The notes beneath the pieces were generated by a model. The model was not told the DNA's origin and made no database searches. It saw only the letters and a list, made by a program, of their open reading frames with translations. DNA of 47,380 nucleotides from CALTSX01 sp051647685 (lineage in GTDB: Bacteria; Chlamydiota; Chlamydiia; Chlamydiales; CALTSX01). Both the position numbers and the translations under genes were made by a program. Positions 17,598 through 27,318 of the stretch are shown piece after piece. Where the stretch lies: the NCBI GenBank assembly GCA_051647685.1, contig JBOFEG010000032.1, positions 1 through 47,380 on the forward strand. Reading direction: 5' to 3'. The first letter of the stretch is position 1. Each line of letters starts with the position of its first letter.

Positions 17598-18398
17598 ATG
17601 AAAATTTTTGTAGAAAGTATAAAACACTTCCCATTTGTCTCATTTCTAATAATTTTAAATTCTATGGTTTTATTTGGCGCAGCGGAAGAGCTCTCTTTTA
17701 GTGAACAAGAGTACAACAATTCCTTTTATAAATATCTATCACACGAGTTCAAAAATCTTCAACATGCAAAAAATCCACTTTTTAAACCTAACCGCCTTTT
17801 TTTAGTGGATCATACAGAAAATAATTTTTTATTTAGAGGAAATGTTCCTATAAATAATGAAACTTTTGCTTATGAAGAATTAATAGAAACCATTAAAAAA
17901 AGTGCAGCAGACAATAACCTAGATCTTAAAGATGACTTTAAACTTACAGTTATATCGCTATTAAATTCTTTTACAGAATCTGAGACAAAAAAAATTGAAA
18001 AAAACTTCTTTATGCAATATCCAGAAAAAGGACGTGTTTATTTTCACGCTATCTATGGCGATTTACTAAACCCATGTTTAAAAAAAGATCTAAATAGTTA
18101 TTTTATTATCGATCGTATTCCAGAACTCATGACTCGAATTCATGATAGAATGACAAAGAATAGCCCGCGTCAACATGTGATTTATGTACATTGTTGGTCT
18201 GGTAGAGATAGAACAGGAGAAGTAAGTGGCTGCTATCTTATGGAATATAACAATAAATCCTATAAATCTGTAATGAAAACAAACGAAACCATAGCCAAGA
18301 GAAAATTACGACCTTTTTCGATCAATGCTATTCGTTTGTATGGACTCTATTTACGAGATGTGAAAAAAATACCATCCGTTGGAACTATTTGTGAATAG
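17598..18398 (+). CDS. exported protein tyrosine/dual-specificity phosphatase-like protein
   Basis: The active-site loop is VHCWSGRDRTGEVSG: Cys199 and Arg205 form the CX5R of cysteine phosphatases, followed by the usual Thr-Gly. I start the gene at ATG 17598 because a perfect GGAGG lies four bases upstream and the product then begins with a signal-peptide-like stretch (FPFVSFLIILNSMVLFGAA). This gives 266 residues. An upstream extension would run into the dnaK terminator. FLFRGNVPINNE near residue 80 resembles the strand that starts phosphatase-like folds in several secreted bacterial enzymes of the phytase/DSP type. It probably acts on phosphotyrosine or phosphoinositides outside the bacterial cytoplasm. 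Substrate and route of export are inference. A convergent autotransporter gene follows. Confidence 0.75.
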   Translation: MKIFVESIKHFPFVSFLIILNSMVLFGAAEELSFSEQEYNNSFYKYLSHEFKNLQHAKNPLFKPNRLFLVDHTENNFLFRGNVPINNETFAYEELIETIKKSAADNNLDLKDDFKLTVISLLNSFTESETKKIEKNFFMQYPEKGRVYFHAIYGDLLNPCLKKDLNSYFIIDRIPELMTRIHDRMTKNSPRQHVIYVHCWSGRDRTGEVSGCYLMEYNNKSYKSVMKTNETIAKRKLRPFSINAIRLYGLYLRDVKKIPSVGTICE

Positions 18399-18416
18399 CC
18401 GTACAACCAACATGAT

Positions 18417-18455
18417 TTACCATTACTTGGGGAAAAAATTTTCAAGGATTGGTAA
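18417..18455. terminator. hairpin between convergent genes
   Basis: TTACCA (18417) pairs with TGGTAA (18450), and inside it CTTG (18426) pairs with CAAG (18443) around an A/T-rich loop. It lies exactly in the 59-base gap between the phosphatase gene and the 3' end of the autotransporter gene. There is no strong T tract on either side, so terminator function is only plausible. Confidence 0.35.
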
Positions 18456-18457
18456 CG

Positions 18458-21400
18458 TTAAAAACTCCAATCAAAGCTAAACTCGAGTGCGGAGATCAAC
18501 TCCCCTTTTCCAAATTCTCCCCTATAAGTCAAAACCATTCCCCAATCATTACAATGCGAAACTCTCAATCCAGTATCTAACAAGAATCGGTTTCGTTGAT
18601 TACAGTAGGTTTTTGTGATGAAGTTCGGCGCGCAAGCGCAATAATTATCTAAGCGAGATCTATAGATGGGATTCGATAATTGAGTGATATTGTGCCATCC
18701 AAAAGTAATGAAGGGAATAATGCAATGGGTTAGATGAATTCTCTCAGTCTCTATTCCCAAGGAAAAAATCGTATTGAGATAAGAATCCGTTTTTGATTCC
18801 GTTTGTAAGTTTAATCCTTTTGGTTTATTTTCACGAATTTGTCCTGTTAAAATATTAGACTGAATGAATTCTATCTTCGGAGTAAGACGAATCGTTTTAT
18901 AGATCCAACGATACAAAAATTGAACAAATTCTGCATAGTTCCAACTATGGCATTTTGCTTTAGCGTGAAATCGATCTCCAATAACAATAGTTCTTTTCAT
19001 TTTATGCGTATTATAAGCACCTAAGAGACCTGCTGCGATTTCCATTGCATCATTAGTATAGCGAAAAGTGGGAGAGAAATAAAAAGAATTGGTATGTGAT
19101 TTTCCGCGATGATCGGCCCAATTTATATTAGTATGCGAATAAGCAGCTACTAATTTTCTACTATATTTAGTGTAATAACTCTTTTCTTGATTTAGCATAA
19201 TTCCCGCTGTATTTTGTACATAATTGGGAAGAGAATTATTTTTTCTATAATGATTGGTATAGCCAAAGGGAGAGAGAATTATGTGATCACAACAAGAGTG
19301 ACAACTCTTTGTTGGTACGGATAGTAAGTAATGTATGTTGTTGTTTTGAGAGATAGGCATCGCGCCGTAATGCTCAGGAGTTAAGATGGCAAGGGCTTTT
19401 TGATAAGCGGAAGAGGTGAGTTGGAATAGGTTTTGTAGGAGACCGACGAGGGTTGTGTCTTCGAAGGGGAAGTTGTCGCAGAAGAGGTAGTTGGCAAGTT
19501 GTTTTTGGTTGTTTGGTAGTTGGTTGCTTGGAATGGGCAATATGATTTGGGGTTGGACGAAGGTTAGATTAAAATCGTTGGGAGTGATTTCCAGTTCTGC
19601 ACCGAATCTAGAGTTGGATGAGATTTGGTTGAAGAAACCATCAAGTCCTCCGTCGGCATGGATGAGTTGGTATTTTTGGTTTTTTTGGTAGATGCCTGGC
19701 TCGAGGTCTAGGTCGAGGGCTCCGTCAAGCTGAGCGGTTCCTTTGATGAGGAAGTGGTCGGATTGGTTACCGGGTCGCATTTGAAGCTTGAGTAATCCGT
19801 CGGGGTTTTGGGTGTAGTTGCCTCCTATGGTTAGGGTGCCGAGGATGTCTTTAATGCCTGGGTTAAGTATGCCACTGTTGGTGACGTTTCCGACGAGGGT
19901 TCCGATGGCGTTGATGGTGCCGGTGTTTTGTACGTTTCCGCTGATGGTTCCGGTGCTGGTTAGGGTTCCGTTGTTGGTTAGGTTTCCGGTGATGGTGGCG
20001 TTGTTGTTGAGGGTGCTGTTGTTGGTGACAGGGTCGGTGATGGTTCCGCTGTTGGTCGTGGTGCCGTTGTTTTGGAGGGGGCCGGTGAGGGTGCCTTGGT
20101 TGGTAAGCTGGGTTCCTGGGGCTACGGTTAGGTTGGAGGCTAGGGTGCCTTGGTTGTTGAGGGTTCCTTGGGTGAGGTTGAGGGGGCCAGTATGGGTGGA
20201 ACTTCCTTGTTGATTCCAGGTTCCGGGACTGGTTTTGTTGATGCTACCAGTTCCAGTTATAGGGCCGATGGTGGTGAGGGTGGTTCCGCTAGGGGTGTCT
20301 ATGGTTCCAGTACTTTGGGCTTGTATGGAGTTGGGAAGGGTTAGGGTTTTGGTGGGTCGGAGGGTGCCTCCGTTGAGGATGAGGGGCGAGGTTGCTATGG
20401 TTTTGGGATCGCTGAGGGTTAGGGTGCCCTGATTGAGTTGCGTGCCTTCGGTGTAGTTGCTGTTTGGGTTGGTGGGATGGAGGGTTCCGGGGCCGGTTTT
20501 GATGAGGGTGTTTCCGGTGAGGGTGCCACTGGTGGTGAGGGTGACGCCGGCGGGGGTGTTTATGGCTCCTCCTTGGAGGTTGATGGTGTTGGGTAGATTG
20601 GTGGTGGTTGTGGGTTGAAGGGCTCCTCCTTGGAGGGTGAGGGTTCCGGTTGTTAGGGCTTTGGGGTTAGAGAAGGCTAAGGTGCCTTGCTGTATTGCAG
20701 TGCCTCCTCGGTAGTTGTTGTCTGTGTTGGTGAGGGTGAGCTGGCCGGGGCCTTGTTTGATGATTCCTTGGTCGAGGTGTCCAGCGGGGGCCTCAAGGTC
20801 GGCCATGATGGAGTAGGATGCAGTGAGGGGTTCTTGGTTGTTGAAGATTACTTTGGCCTCGCGGAAGAGGAAGATGTCGGGGGCGTAGCCTTGGCCGGGA
20901 TTTGTACCGGTACCGGAACCCCCTATGGCTCGGTTGCTAGACATGGAGACGTCGTCCTGGATGATACAAGTGGCGGTGTCTCCGACGAAAATAGCTCCGC
21001 CGAGGCCGGCTCCTCCTCCCATAAGGTCATTATTACCTCCATTACCTCCAAATCTTCCACCTTTTCCAGGAAGATCTCGTGAAAATGCACCTCCTGCACC
21101 AAATCCCCCTCCTGCTCCTGATCTATCGTTACCCTGAGTAGCCCCAGTTCCTGCACCCCCACCAAATCCCCCTCCTCCGCCAGAAAGCTCATATCCACCG
21201 CCACCACCACTCCCAAAACCACCACCACCACCACCACGCTCTTGACCCGTACCTACTCCACCGCCATTCCCTCCTCCACCTCCTACATAGAGTCTTTTAC
21301 CACCACCACCACCACAGTATCCCCCATCTATACCTGAAGCTGCGCCATTTCCACCACCTTTCCCATACGTTGGATCTCCCCCATCTCCTCCACCATAGCC

Positions 21401-22007
21401 TACAAGAAAAGAAGAACCATCATTCAGTCCGCCTTGGCCATTAGGTAATCCAGGAAAATCCCCGCCACCAGCTTCTCTTGTCCCATCTTTATTAAAGGAA
21501 GAAAAACTAGCACCACCACCACCAATCCCAACATGAGAAGTTCTACCTTTGCCTCCACTAGCTTTACAAGTAGTAATAGCACTATTCGTCAATATTAGAG
21601 TGTTACCACGATCGATATAAACCCCTCCACCAGCACCTAGGCCTCCTCCACCACCATTTCCACCAATGGCAGCACCATTTTGTAATGTGCAATTATTAAG
21701 AGTGAGATCAGCCATAATAGTGGCAAATAATCGGTATTGCCCTTGTCCATCGATAGGTTGTTTCCCAGTTGAATTTATAACCGTGTTTTTTTTTAATGAC
21801 GAGGAGATCACTTTGTAAAACAATAGGGGCATTGTTAAAGATTTGTAGATTAATGGTATTAGAACTGTCAGATCCATTATTAATATCTATGATAGCTTCA
21901 CGTAGATTCCCCATGCCACCATCTACATTCGTATTGACATCAATAGTTTTCGAATAGATGGTTATCGGCAGAAAAAGTATGAGAGTAATGCGAAGATAAG
22001 ACTGCAT
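18458..22007 (-). CDS. large autotransporter (Pmp-like), frameshifted at an A9 run
   Basis: Two frames make one gene. The first (start 22007) encodes a signal peptide (MQSYLRITLILFLPITIYS) and a beta-helix beginning with GNLREAI, ending near a run of nine A (T on the plus strand, 21786-21794). The second carries the rest to 18458. One base fewer would fuse them in the natural reading DLLVIKKNTVINSTGKQPI, giving 1182 residues. The passenger has a very Gly-rich domain, then autotransporter beta-strand repeats (many GTLT, NNGT and GPGTL units). The last 280 residues alternate in beta-barrel style and end in Phe (LEFSFDWSF). One GGAIFVG motif recalls chlamydial Pmp proteins, but the FxxN repeats are missing. 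It would be a surface adhesin. The repeat region uses C-ending codons, unlike its neighbours. Confidence 0.8.
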
Positions 22008-22076
22008 AACATATACATAAAATGTTTTTTATATATTATATGGTCAAATCTTACAAGTAGAATGTCAAGTCACTAT

Positions 22077-23870
22077 TTAAAAAATTCTGTGAAATAATCG
22101 CAGGATATCTTGGTATGTAACATAGATAAAAAATACAATTAAGAGAACTACCATAGGCATAATGAATCGCTCCATTGTCTTGGAATGAATCCGAGATTTT
22201 GTAATCCATTCATAAAAAGAAAAGAGAATATGCCCTCCATCTAACACTGGGATTGGCAATAGATTTAAAACGCCTAGATTTAAACTGATGACGCCTAAAA
22301 AATAAACAGCCTCAGAAATACCTCCGATCCAACTCTGTTGCATGAGTTGAAAAATCCCAACGGGACCCGACAGGTATTTTGGACTTAATTTCCCACGAAA
22401 TAAATTAGAAAAAACCAGCCAAATTTCTTGGAGCGCATCGATAAAAAGTGCAAAAGGAGATGGGTTGTATTGTACGGAAAGGTCTTGGAGCTCTCCACCG
22501 AGTATGAGACGCTTTGGCGTCACTTCCACGGATGGAGTATCAACAACCGGGGTGGATTCATATAGATAGGGAACAACTGTACGCAAAATTATTAAGTCCC
22601 CGATTGTTTGCAAGTCTTGGTGCTTACCAATAGAATTTTGAAGCGTACTTAGATTCTTCCAATTAACGGACTGAAAAAATGTGTTATCTACATTCTTCCA
22701 AGAAGTGGGGATGGGAGAGTTCATTCTTTGAACAATCATCTGCACATGTTTTTGTTGTATAACTTGAAAAAGATCACTAGCTTTTTTAAGGGGTATACCA
22801 TCTATTGCCAGAATTTTATCTCCGATTTCTAACCCCATAGATGAAATAACTTGGGAATTTTCATCGACAAAAGAAATTGCTCTTTCCACTTGCAAATCAT
22901 AGGTTATGGCAAATGGGATAAAGTATTTTTCTAGAAGATCACCAGAAATTTTCGATTCATATTGCCAGTCTTCGAGTTCATTTCGCTCAATGGGCTGCAT
23001 TTCAATATCGCGAATATGAATTCGTGGAACTCGAGTCAGTAGAGTATTGCTACCCCGCTCGATTGTTAGTAATACCTCAGGTGCATTGATCACTTGTTGG
23101 AGATGAGTAGCTGAAAAGATATTTTCCCCGTTGACCCAAAGTATGCGATCTTTTTCTTGAATGCCGCTCATTTTTAGAGACTGGCCTTGAATCGAATTGA
23201 TAAATAAATAAGAAGCTGGATAGGGCATGGTAAAATTGGGAGAGGTAGGGGGGAAGTCCTGAAAAGTAATTGAGAGTGGTTTGGCCTCTATATCAAAATA
23301 CGAAATATTTCTTGCTTGCAAAGTTCTCTCTGCGGGTTTCATAATCGCACTGTAGAGAAAGTCTTTAAAACCACTAAACTTTTTGCCATTTAATTGAGTG
23401 ATTTGATGTCCGGGACGAAGACCTGATTGATATAGAGATGACTTGCTATCTACGAAACCGACGATATGAGTGAATTCATTAAATGATTTTGGTCTTCCAC
23501 CAGCAACCCAAAGAAAAGTGAAACAAACAAGAGCAAAGAGTATATTCATTAAAGGGCCGCTAATGGCTACTTGAATCCGGGCGAGTGGGCTTTTAGAGAA
23601 AAATCCATTCGGGATTTCATGGGGCTCCATTTCCCCTTGTTTTTCCATCCCAGAAATTTTTACGTATCCACCGAATAGAAGGTAACAAATCTGCCATTGT
23701 ACCTCTCCCCTTTTCCAAGAGTAAAATGGTTTCCCGAGACCAATGCTAAATGTCTCTATATGCATGCCCTTTTTTTTGGCTACATAATAATGACCTAGTT
23801 CATGAATAAAAATCAGAAAACTAAGTCCTAGAACCGCGAGTAAAAAATAAATGATTGTAATGAATGTCAC
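22077..23870 (-). CDS. rseP: RIP metalloprotease RseP (site-2 protease)
   Basis: The first membrane segment carries the zinc site HELGHYYVAKKKG, with the third ligand in LLPIPVLDGGHILF near the C terminus. Between these are a conserved GGYVKISGM loop and two PDZ-type regions (one with LRPGHQITQLNGKKF, one with GLEIGDKILAIDGIPL). The protein is an inner-membrane protease that cleaves transmembrane segments of anti-sigma factors or remnant signal peptides. At 597 residues it is longer than the E. coli protein (about 450), mostly through the PDZ region, as in the chlamydial CT072 type. It follows dxr by 3 bases, so the two are surely co-transcribed. Confidence 0.93.
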   Translation of the reverse strand: MTFITIIYFLLAVLGLSFLIFIHELGHYYVAKKKGMHIETFSIGLGKPFYSWKRGEVQWQICYLLFGGYVKISGMEKQGEMEPHEIPNGFFSKSPLARIQVAISGPLMNILFALVCFTFLWVAGGRPKSFNEFTHIVGFVDSKSSLYQSGLRPGHQITQLNGKKFSGFKDFLYSAIMKPAERTLQARNISYFDIEAKPLSITFQDFPPTSPNFTMPYPASYLFINSIQGQSLKMSGIQEKDRILWVNGENIFSATHLQQVINAPEVLLTIERGSNTLLTRVPRIHIRDIEMQPIERNELEDWQYESKISGDLLEKYFIPFAITYDLQVERAISFVDENSQVISSMGLEIGDKILAIDGIPLKKASDLFQVIQQKHVQMIVQRMNSPIPTSWKNVDNTFFQSVNWKNLSTLQNSIGKHQDLQTIGDLIILRTVVPYLYESTPVVDTPSVEVTPKRLILGGELQDLSVQYNPSPFALFIDALQEIWLVFSNLFRGKLSPKYLSGPVGIFQLMQQSWIGGISEAVYFLGVISLNLGVLNLLPIPVLDGGHILFSFYEWITKSRIHSKTMERFIMPMVVLLIVFFIYVTYQDILRLFHRIF

Positions 23871-23873
23871 AGA

Positions 23874-25010
23874 TTATATATCCCTTGCAAGTTCTCTTGC
23901 TTCTTGATCTATGGAAATTATCATTTCCAATGAATAGTTAGCCTTGTGGGAATAAGATCCCATTAAATGTTCCAATTTTTCACTAATAGATATCCAACTT
24001 ATACTACCAGCTAAGAATCTTGCAACAAGAACTTCATTAGCTGCACTCAAGAAACCAGGAGCTGTCCCACCAATTTTCATAGCCTCAATTGCAAGAGCCA
24101 GACATCGAAATTTTTCCATATCTGGACGAATAAAGTTAAGCTGCGGATATTCTGTGAATGAAAAAAGAGGGAGGGGCGCGCTTTGCCGATTCGGATAGGT
24201 TAAGACATACTGAATAGGAGTGAGCATAGAGGGGCGACCCATCTGAGCGAGCAAACAACCATCGATAAATTCTACAAAACTATGCGCGATGCTCTCCGGG
24301 TGAATAATTACATCAATTTGTTCAATAGACACCCCAAAGAGTGCTTTCGCCTCTATCATTTCGAGTCCCTTGTTCATCAAGGTAGAGGAATCTATACTAA
24401 TTTTACTGCCCATCTTCCAAATGGGATGATGCAGAGCATCCGCGATCGTAATAGAGTACATTTGTTCTTTCGAGAATGTATAAAAGGGCCCTCCAGATGC
24501 GGTTAAAATAATGCGAGAAATGTCTTTTCTCTGGTTGCCTTCTAAACATTGAAAAATTGCATTGTGTTCACTATCGAGTGGAAATACTTGAGTCCCCATC
24601 TCACGGGAGAGTTTCATTATTATATCCCCCGCCGACACGAGTAATTCTTTATTAGCAATAGCGATGTTTTTGTTCGCCTTGATAGCATGGATCGCAGGGA
24701 GTAATCCCTGCATGCCGGACATAGCAAAGATAATTAAATCTGCGTCTTCTAATGTCGCGAGTTCTATAAGTCCATCAACTCCCGCTCTAATGGGCACGGG
24801 CGATGATTTTTCCAAATCATACGCATGTTTTTTAGAGTATACAGCTGCCATTTTAGGCTTATATTGCATAATCTGTTCGTGCAAAAGAGCAATATTTTGT
24901 AGAGCAGCTATACCCTCTACACTAATTTGCTGAGATAAATGAGATACCACTTCTAGCACAGATTTTCCAACTGATCCAGTACTACCTAAGATAACAATTT
25001 TTTTTAGCAT
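23874..25010 (-). CDS. dxr: 1-deoxy-D-xylulose 5-phosphate reductoisomerase
   Basis: The N-terminal NADPH site is VILGSTGSVGKSVLEV. Other conserved stretches are ANKELLVSAG, LDSEHNAIFQCLEG (metal and substrate ligands), LTASGGPF, HPIWKMGSKISIDSSTLMNKGLEMIEA and VIIHPESIAHSFVEF. The enzyme makes methylerythritol phosphate, the committed step of non-mevalonate isoprenoid synthesis. Its 378 residues are typical. Its start overlaps the ytgD stop by 7 bases and rseP follows directly, the same ytgD-dxr-rseP order I recall in Chlamydia (CT070-CT072). Confidence 0.96.
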   Translation of the reverse strand: MLKKIVILGSTGSVGKSVLEVVSHLSQQISVEGIAALQNIALLHEQIMQYKPKMAAVYSKKHAYDLEKSSPVPIRAGVDGLIELATLEDADLIIFAMSGMQGLLPAIHAIKANKNIAIANKELLVSAGDIIMKLSREMGTQVFPLDSEHNAIFQCLEGNQRKDISRIILTASGGPFYTFSKEQMYSITIADALHHPIWKMGSKISIDSSTLMNKGLEMIEAKALFGVSIEQIDVIIHPESIAHSFVEFIDGCLLAQMGRPSMLTPIQYVLTYPNRQSAPLPLFSFTEYPQLNFIRPDMEKFRCLALAIEAMKIGGTAPGFLSAANEVLVARFLAGSISWISISEKLEHLMGSYSHKANYSLEMIISIDQEARELARDI

Positions 25011-26002
25011 GTAGATTCTTCCCGATTCTCGGATATGGTATGTTTACTAGATACTTTAGCCAAAATACTAATGTAACGATGTAGAAAAGAAGCTACGATA
25101 TAGGTACATAAAATAAGAGTAATCATAATTCCAGAGGTAGAGAGTGGTGTTTTCATAGTCGAAAAAATATGGCGAGAAATTGCTACCGTGCAAATAGCAA
25201 AACCAATAGATAAACTAGCACTGACATAAATGATTTCACGGAGACGATGTACTATCAGTCGGGCAATTAATGGAGGACCTACTAGCAGCGCGAGTACAAG
25301 AACAAAGCCCACACATCGGAAAGCGCACATAATGACCATAGATGTCGTAATTACTATAAGGTAATGAAAAAACTTTGAAGAAATCCCGACAGAACTTGAA
25401 AAGGTCGAGTCAAAAGTTGTCATATAGATTTCTCGAAAAAATGCCAGCACAACTATTCCAATAATTCCCAGTGCTGAATAAACTATTTTTATATCATCGA
25501 GGTGAAGCGCATCTACATTTCCCATAACCATTTCTATACCAATATGAGCATTTCTCGAAAAAATGGTAACAAGCGTAATACTGAGAGCAAAAAGCATTGT
25601 AAAGACGAGTCCTATACTGACGTCTTGTCTCAATTGAAATGCTTTGTGAAAAAATTCTGTTAGAAAGCTGGTAATCACCGCTGCAACAGTAGCGCTCATC
25701 AACATCGTTTTTATATCGATAGACAGTCCATGCGGCAGACCACTCTGAAAAAAAATAAGGTAAGAAATAACAATCCCGAGCAATACCGTATGAGAAAGGG
25801 CGTTAGCGAGCATAGTCGTTTTCCGCACCACTAAAAGAGTACCCATGATCGATGCAATAACACCAACACCCACTAAAACAATAATTTGAATCTCATCGGA
25901 TACGAGTGAATTATGAGATAGCTTACCCATTAAGAATTGTCCACATCGCATTACAAATACATAGAGAAATTGTATAAAATCTATGCCAGAATATGGATTC
26001 AT
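25004..26002 (-). CDS. ytgD: metal ABC transporter permease YtgD
   Basis: A 332-residue integral membrane protein of the ABC-3 (ZnuB/MntB) family, with eight or nine hydrophobic segments. GVGVIASIMGTLLVVRKTTMLANALSHTVLLGI is the family signature near the N terminus. The long helix ending LALLVGPPLIARLI matches the coupling region. Together with YtgC it forms the inner-membrane channel of the YtgABCD importer for iron, manganese or zinc. The stop overlaps the dxr start, and the ATG overlaps the ytgC stop by 4 bases. Confidence 0.92.
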   Translation of the reverse strand: MNPYSGIDFIQFLYVFVMRCGQFLMGKLSHNSLVSDEIQIIVLVGVGVIASIMGTLLVVRKTTMLANALSHTVLLGIVISYLIFFQSGLPHGLSIDIKTMLMSATVAAVITSFLTEFFHKAFQLRQDVSIGLVFTMLFALSITLVTIFSRNAHIGIEMVMGNVDALHLDDIKIVYSALGIIGIVVLAFFREIYMTTFDSTFSSSVGISSKFFHYLIVITTSMVIMCAFRCVGFVLVLALLVGPPLIARLIVHRLREIIYVSASLSIGFAICTVAISRHIFSTMKTPLSTSGIMITLILCTYIVASFLHRYISILAKVSSKHTISENREESTC

Positions 26003-27318
26003 GCCTTCTCCAATCGTTCAGGAATGGTTTGATAATGGGGGTCGAACTTTGGATTCTTTAATAAATCAGTTAAATCGGCCTCTAGTTCCCGAGTTAAAAT
26101 GTGCTCCATCTCTTCTGCACTCGCATGTACTTTCTTAATATCTACATCAAGACAAGAAAATAAATAAGCTTCCCAAAGCCGATGTAACCTTACAATATAG
26201 CGCGCGTGAGCGGCCCCCTCTTCAGTCAGCGCTATCTGTCCATCCCTTTTTGTAATCCAATGTTTCCTTTGTAATTGATACAATGAAATAGTAAAAAGGA
26301 AAGGAAAATAGGAAAAACATCGCTTTAATTCTGTTAGAGGAACTGGTTCATTCGTTTGTAATTGCCAGATTCTTTTAACTATATTTTCTAGAAGACATTT
26401 ATAATTAAATCGAAGGATTCTAATTTTTCGAAAAAGTAGACCTCTTGATGGCGCTAGTAAAAGAGATAATAAGCATAGAGTGCTTGCCACTAGTACAATC
26501 AAAGGACCTGTAGGCATATAAAGAGATTTTCCACTCGACTTTATCAGTACTGGTTGCAGGGATAAAACACTTCCAATGAGTGCACTTACAATGCCGAATA
26601 TTCCGGATAAAATAAATAAAGTGGAGAGCCGATTGGTATATTGTCTTGCAGTAGTTGCTGGAATAATTAACATGCCCGACATCATAATGATACCGACACT
26701 CCGTATTCCGATAACAATGGCCCAAATAATTATCATAAAACAAGCCGTATCTATCCATTTACTAGGAATTCCTATAGATCTCGCATAATTTTTATCAAAA
26801 ATTGATATCCTTATACCCTTAAATAAGAGGTAAGTAACTAAACAGGTAATTAGAGCTAAAATTCCATAAATCCATAAATGAATTTTTAATAAAGTCGCTA
26901 TTTGTCCGTATAAAAATATTTGAATCTGTTGATACAGCAACGCGTGCGTCATTTGTATTTTTGATGCGAGCAAAATTCCAAACCCGAGAAAAGTAGAAAG
27001 AACAAAACAAAGTGCAACATCGCTATCTATTCCTTGTTTTTTTTCCATATATTCAATGGTCAAGAGTCCTAGGATAGAAAAAAGGAAAGCACCGGCAAGT
27101 ACTGAAATGGATACTACTCCCTCTGAGAGAGTAAAGAACCCTTGAGCAATAACTGCGCTGATAACTACACCGGGATACGTTGCATGAGAGAGGGCCTCGC
27201 CAAGAAGTGATTTTTTCTTCAGGACACAGATTACTCCAACAATCGCAGAGGTAAAGCACATTAAAATCGCTCCAATAATGGGAACGTGGAAGATAGAGTC
27301 ACATAGCAATGTTATCAT
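25999..27318 (-). CDS. ytgC: YtgC(R): metal ABC permease fused to a DtxR-like repressor domain
   Basis: Residues 1-290 form an ABC-3 permease (LLGEALSHATYPGVVISAV near the start and IPATTARQYTNRL in the coupling region). Residues 310-439 are a soluble domain: a winged-helix-like part (LYQLQRKHWITKRDGQIALTEEG) followed by a helical dimerisation part with RLHRLWEAYL and EEMEHILTRELEADL. These resemble DtxR/MntR repressors. In C. trachomatis the matching CT069 product is cleaved to release the YtgR repressor, which senses iron and controls ytgABCD. Finding the fusion here suggests it is old in the order. The protein overlaps ytgB and ytgD by 4 bases each. The family call is firm; cleavage in this organism is inference. 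Confidence 0.93.
   Translation of the reverse strand: MITLLCDSIFHVPIIGAILMCFTSAIVGVICVLKKKSLLGEALSHATYPGVVISAVIAQGFFTLSEGVVSISVLAGAFLFSILGLLTIEYMEKKQGIDSDVALCFVLSTFLGFGILLASKIQMTHALLYQQIQIFLYGQIATLLKIHLWIYGILALITCLVTYLLFKGIRISIFDKNYARSIGIPSKWIDTACFMIIIWAIVIGIRSVGIIMMSGMLIIPATTARQYTNRLSTLFILSGIFGIVSALIGSVLSLQPVLIKSSGKSLYMPTGPLIVLVASTLCLLSLLLAPSRGLLFRKIRILRFNYKCLLENIVKRIWQLQTNEPVPLTELKRCFSYFPFLFTISLYQLQRKHWITKRDGQIALTEEGAAHARYIVRLHRLWEAYLFSCLDVDIKKVHASAEEMEHILTRELEADLTDLLKNPKFDPHYQTIPERLEKA

Noticed and set aside
19491..21137. several plus-strand and other-frame open frames across the autotransporter gene
   Set aside because: They are shadows caused by the biased composition and low stop density of the Gly/Thr/Asn-rich region; their products are low-complexity.
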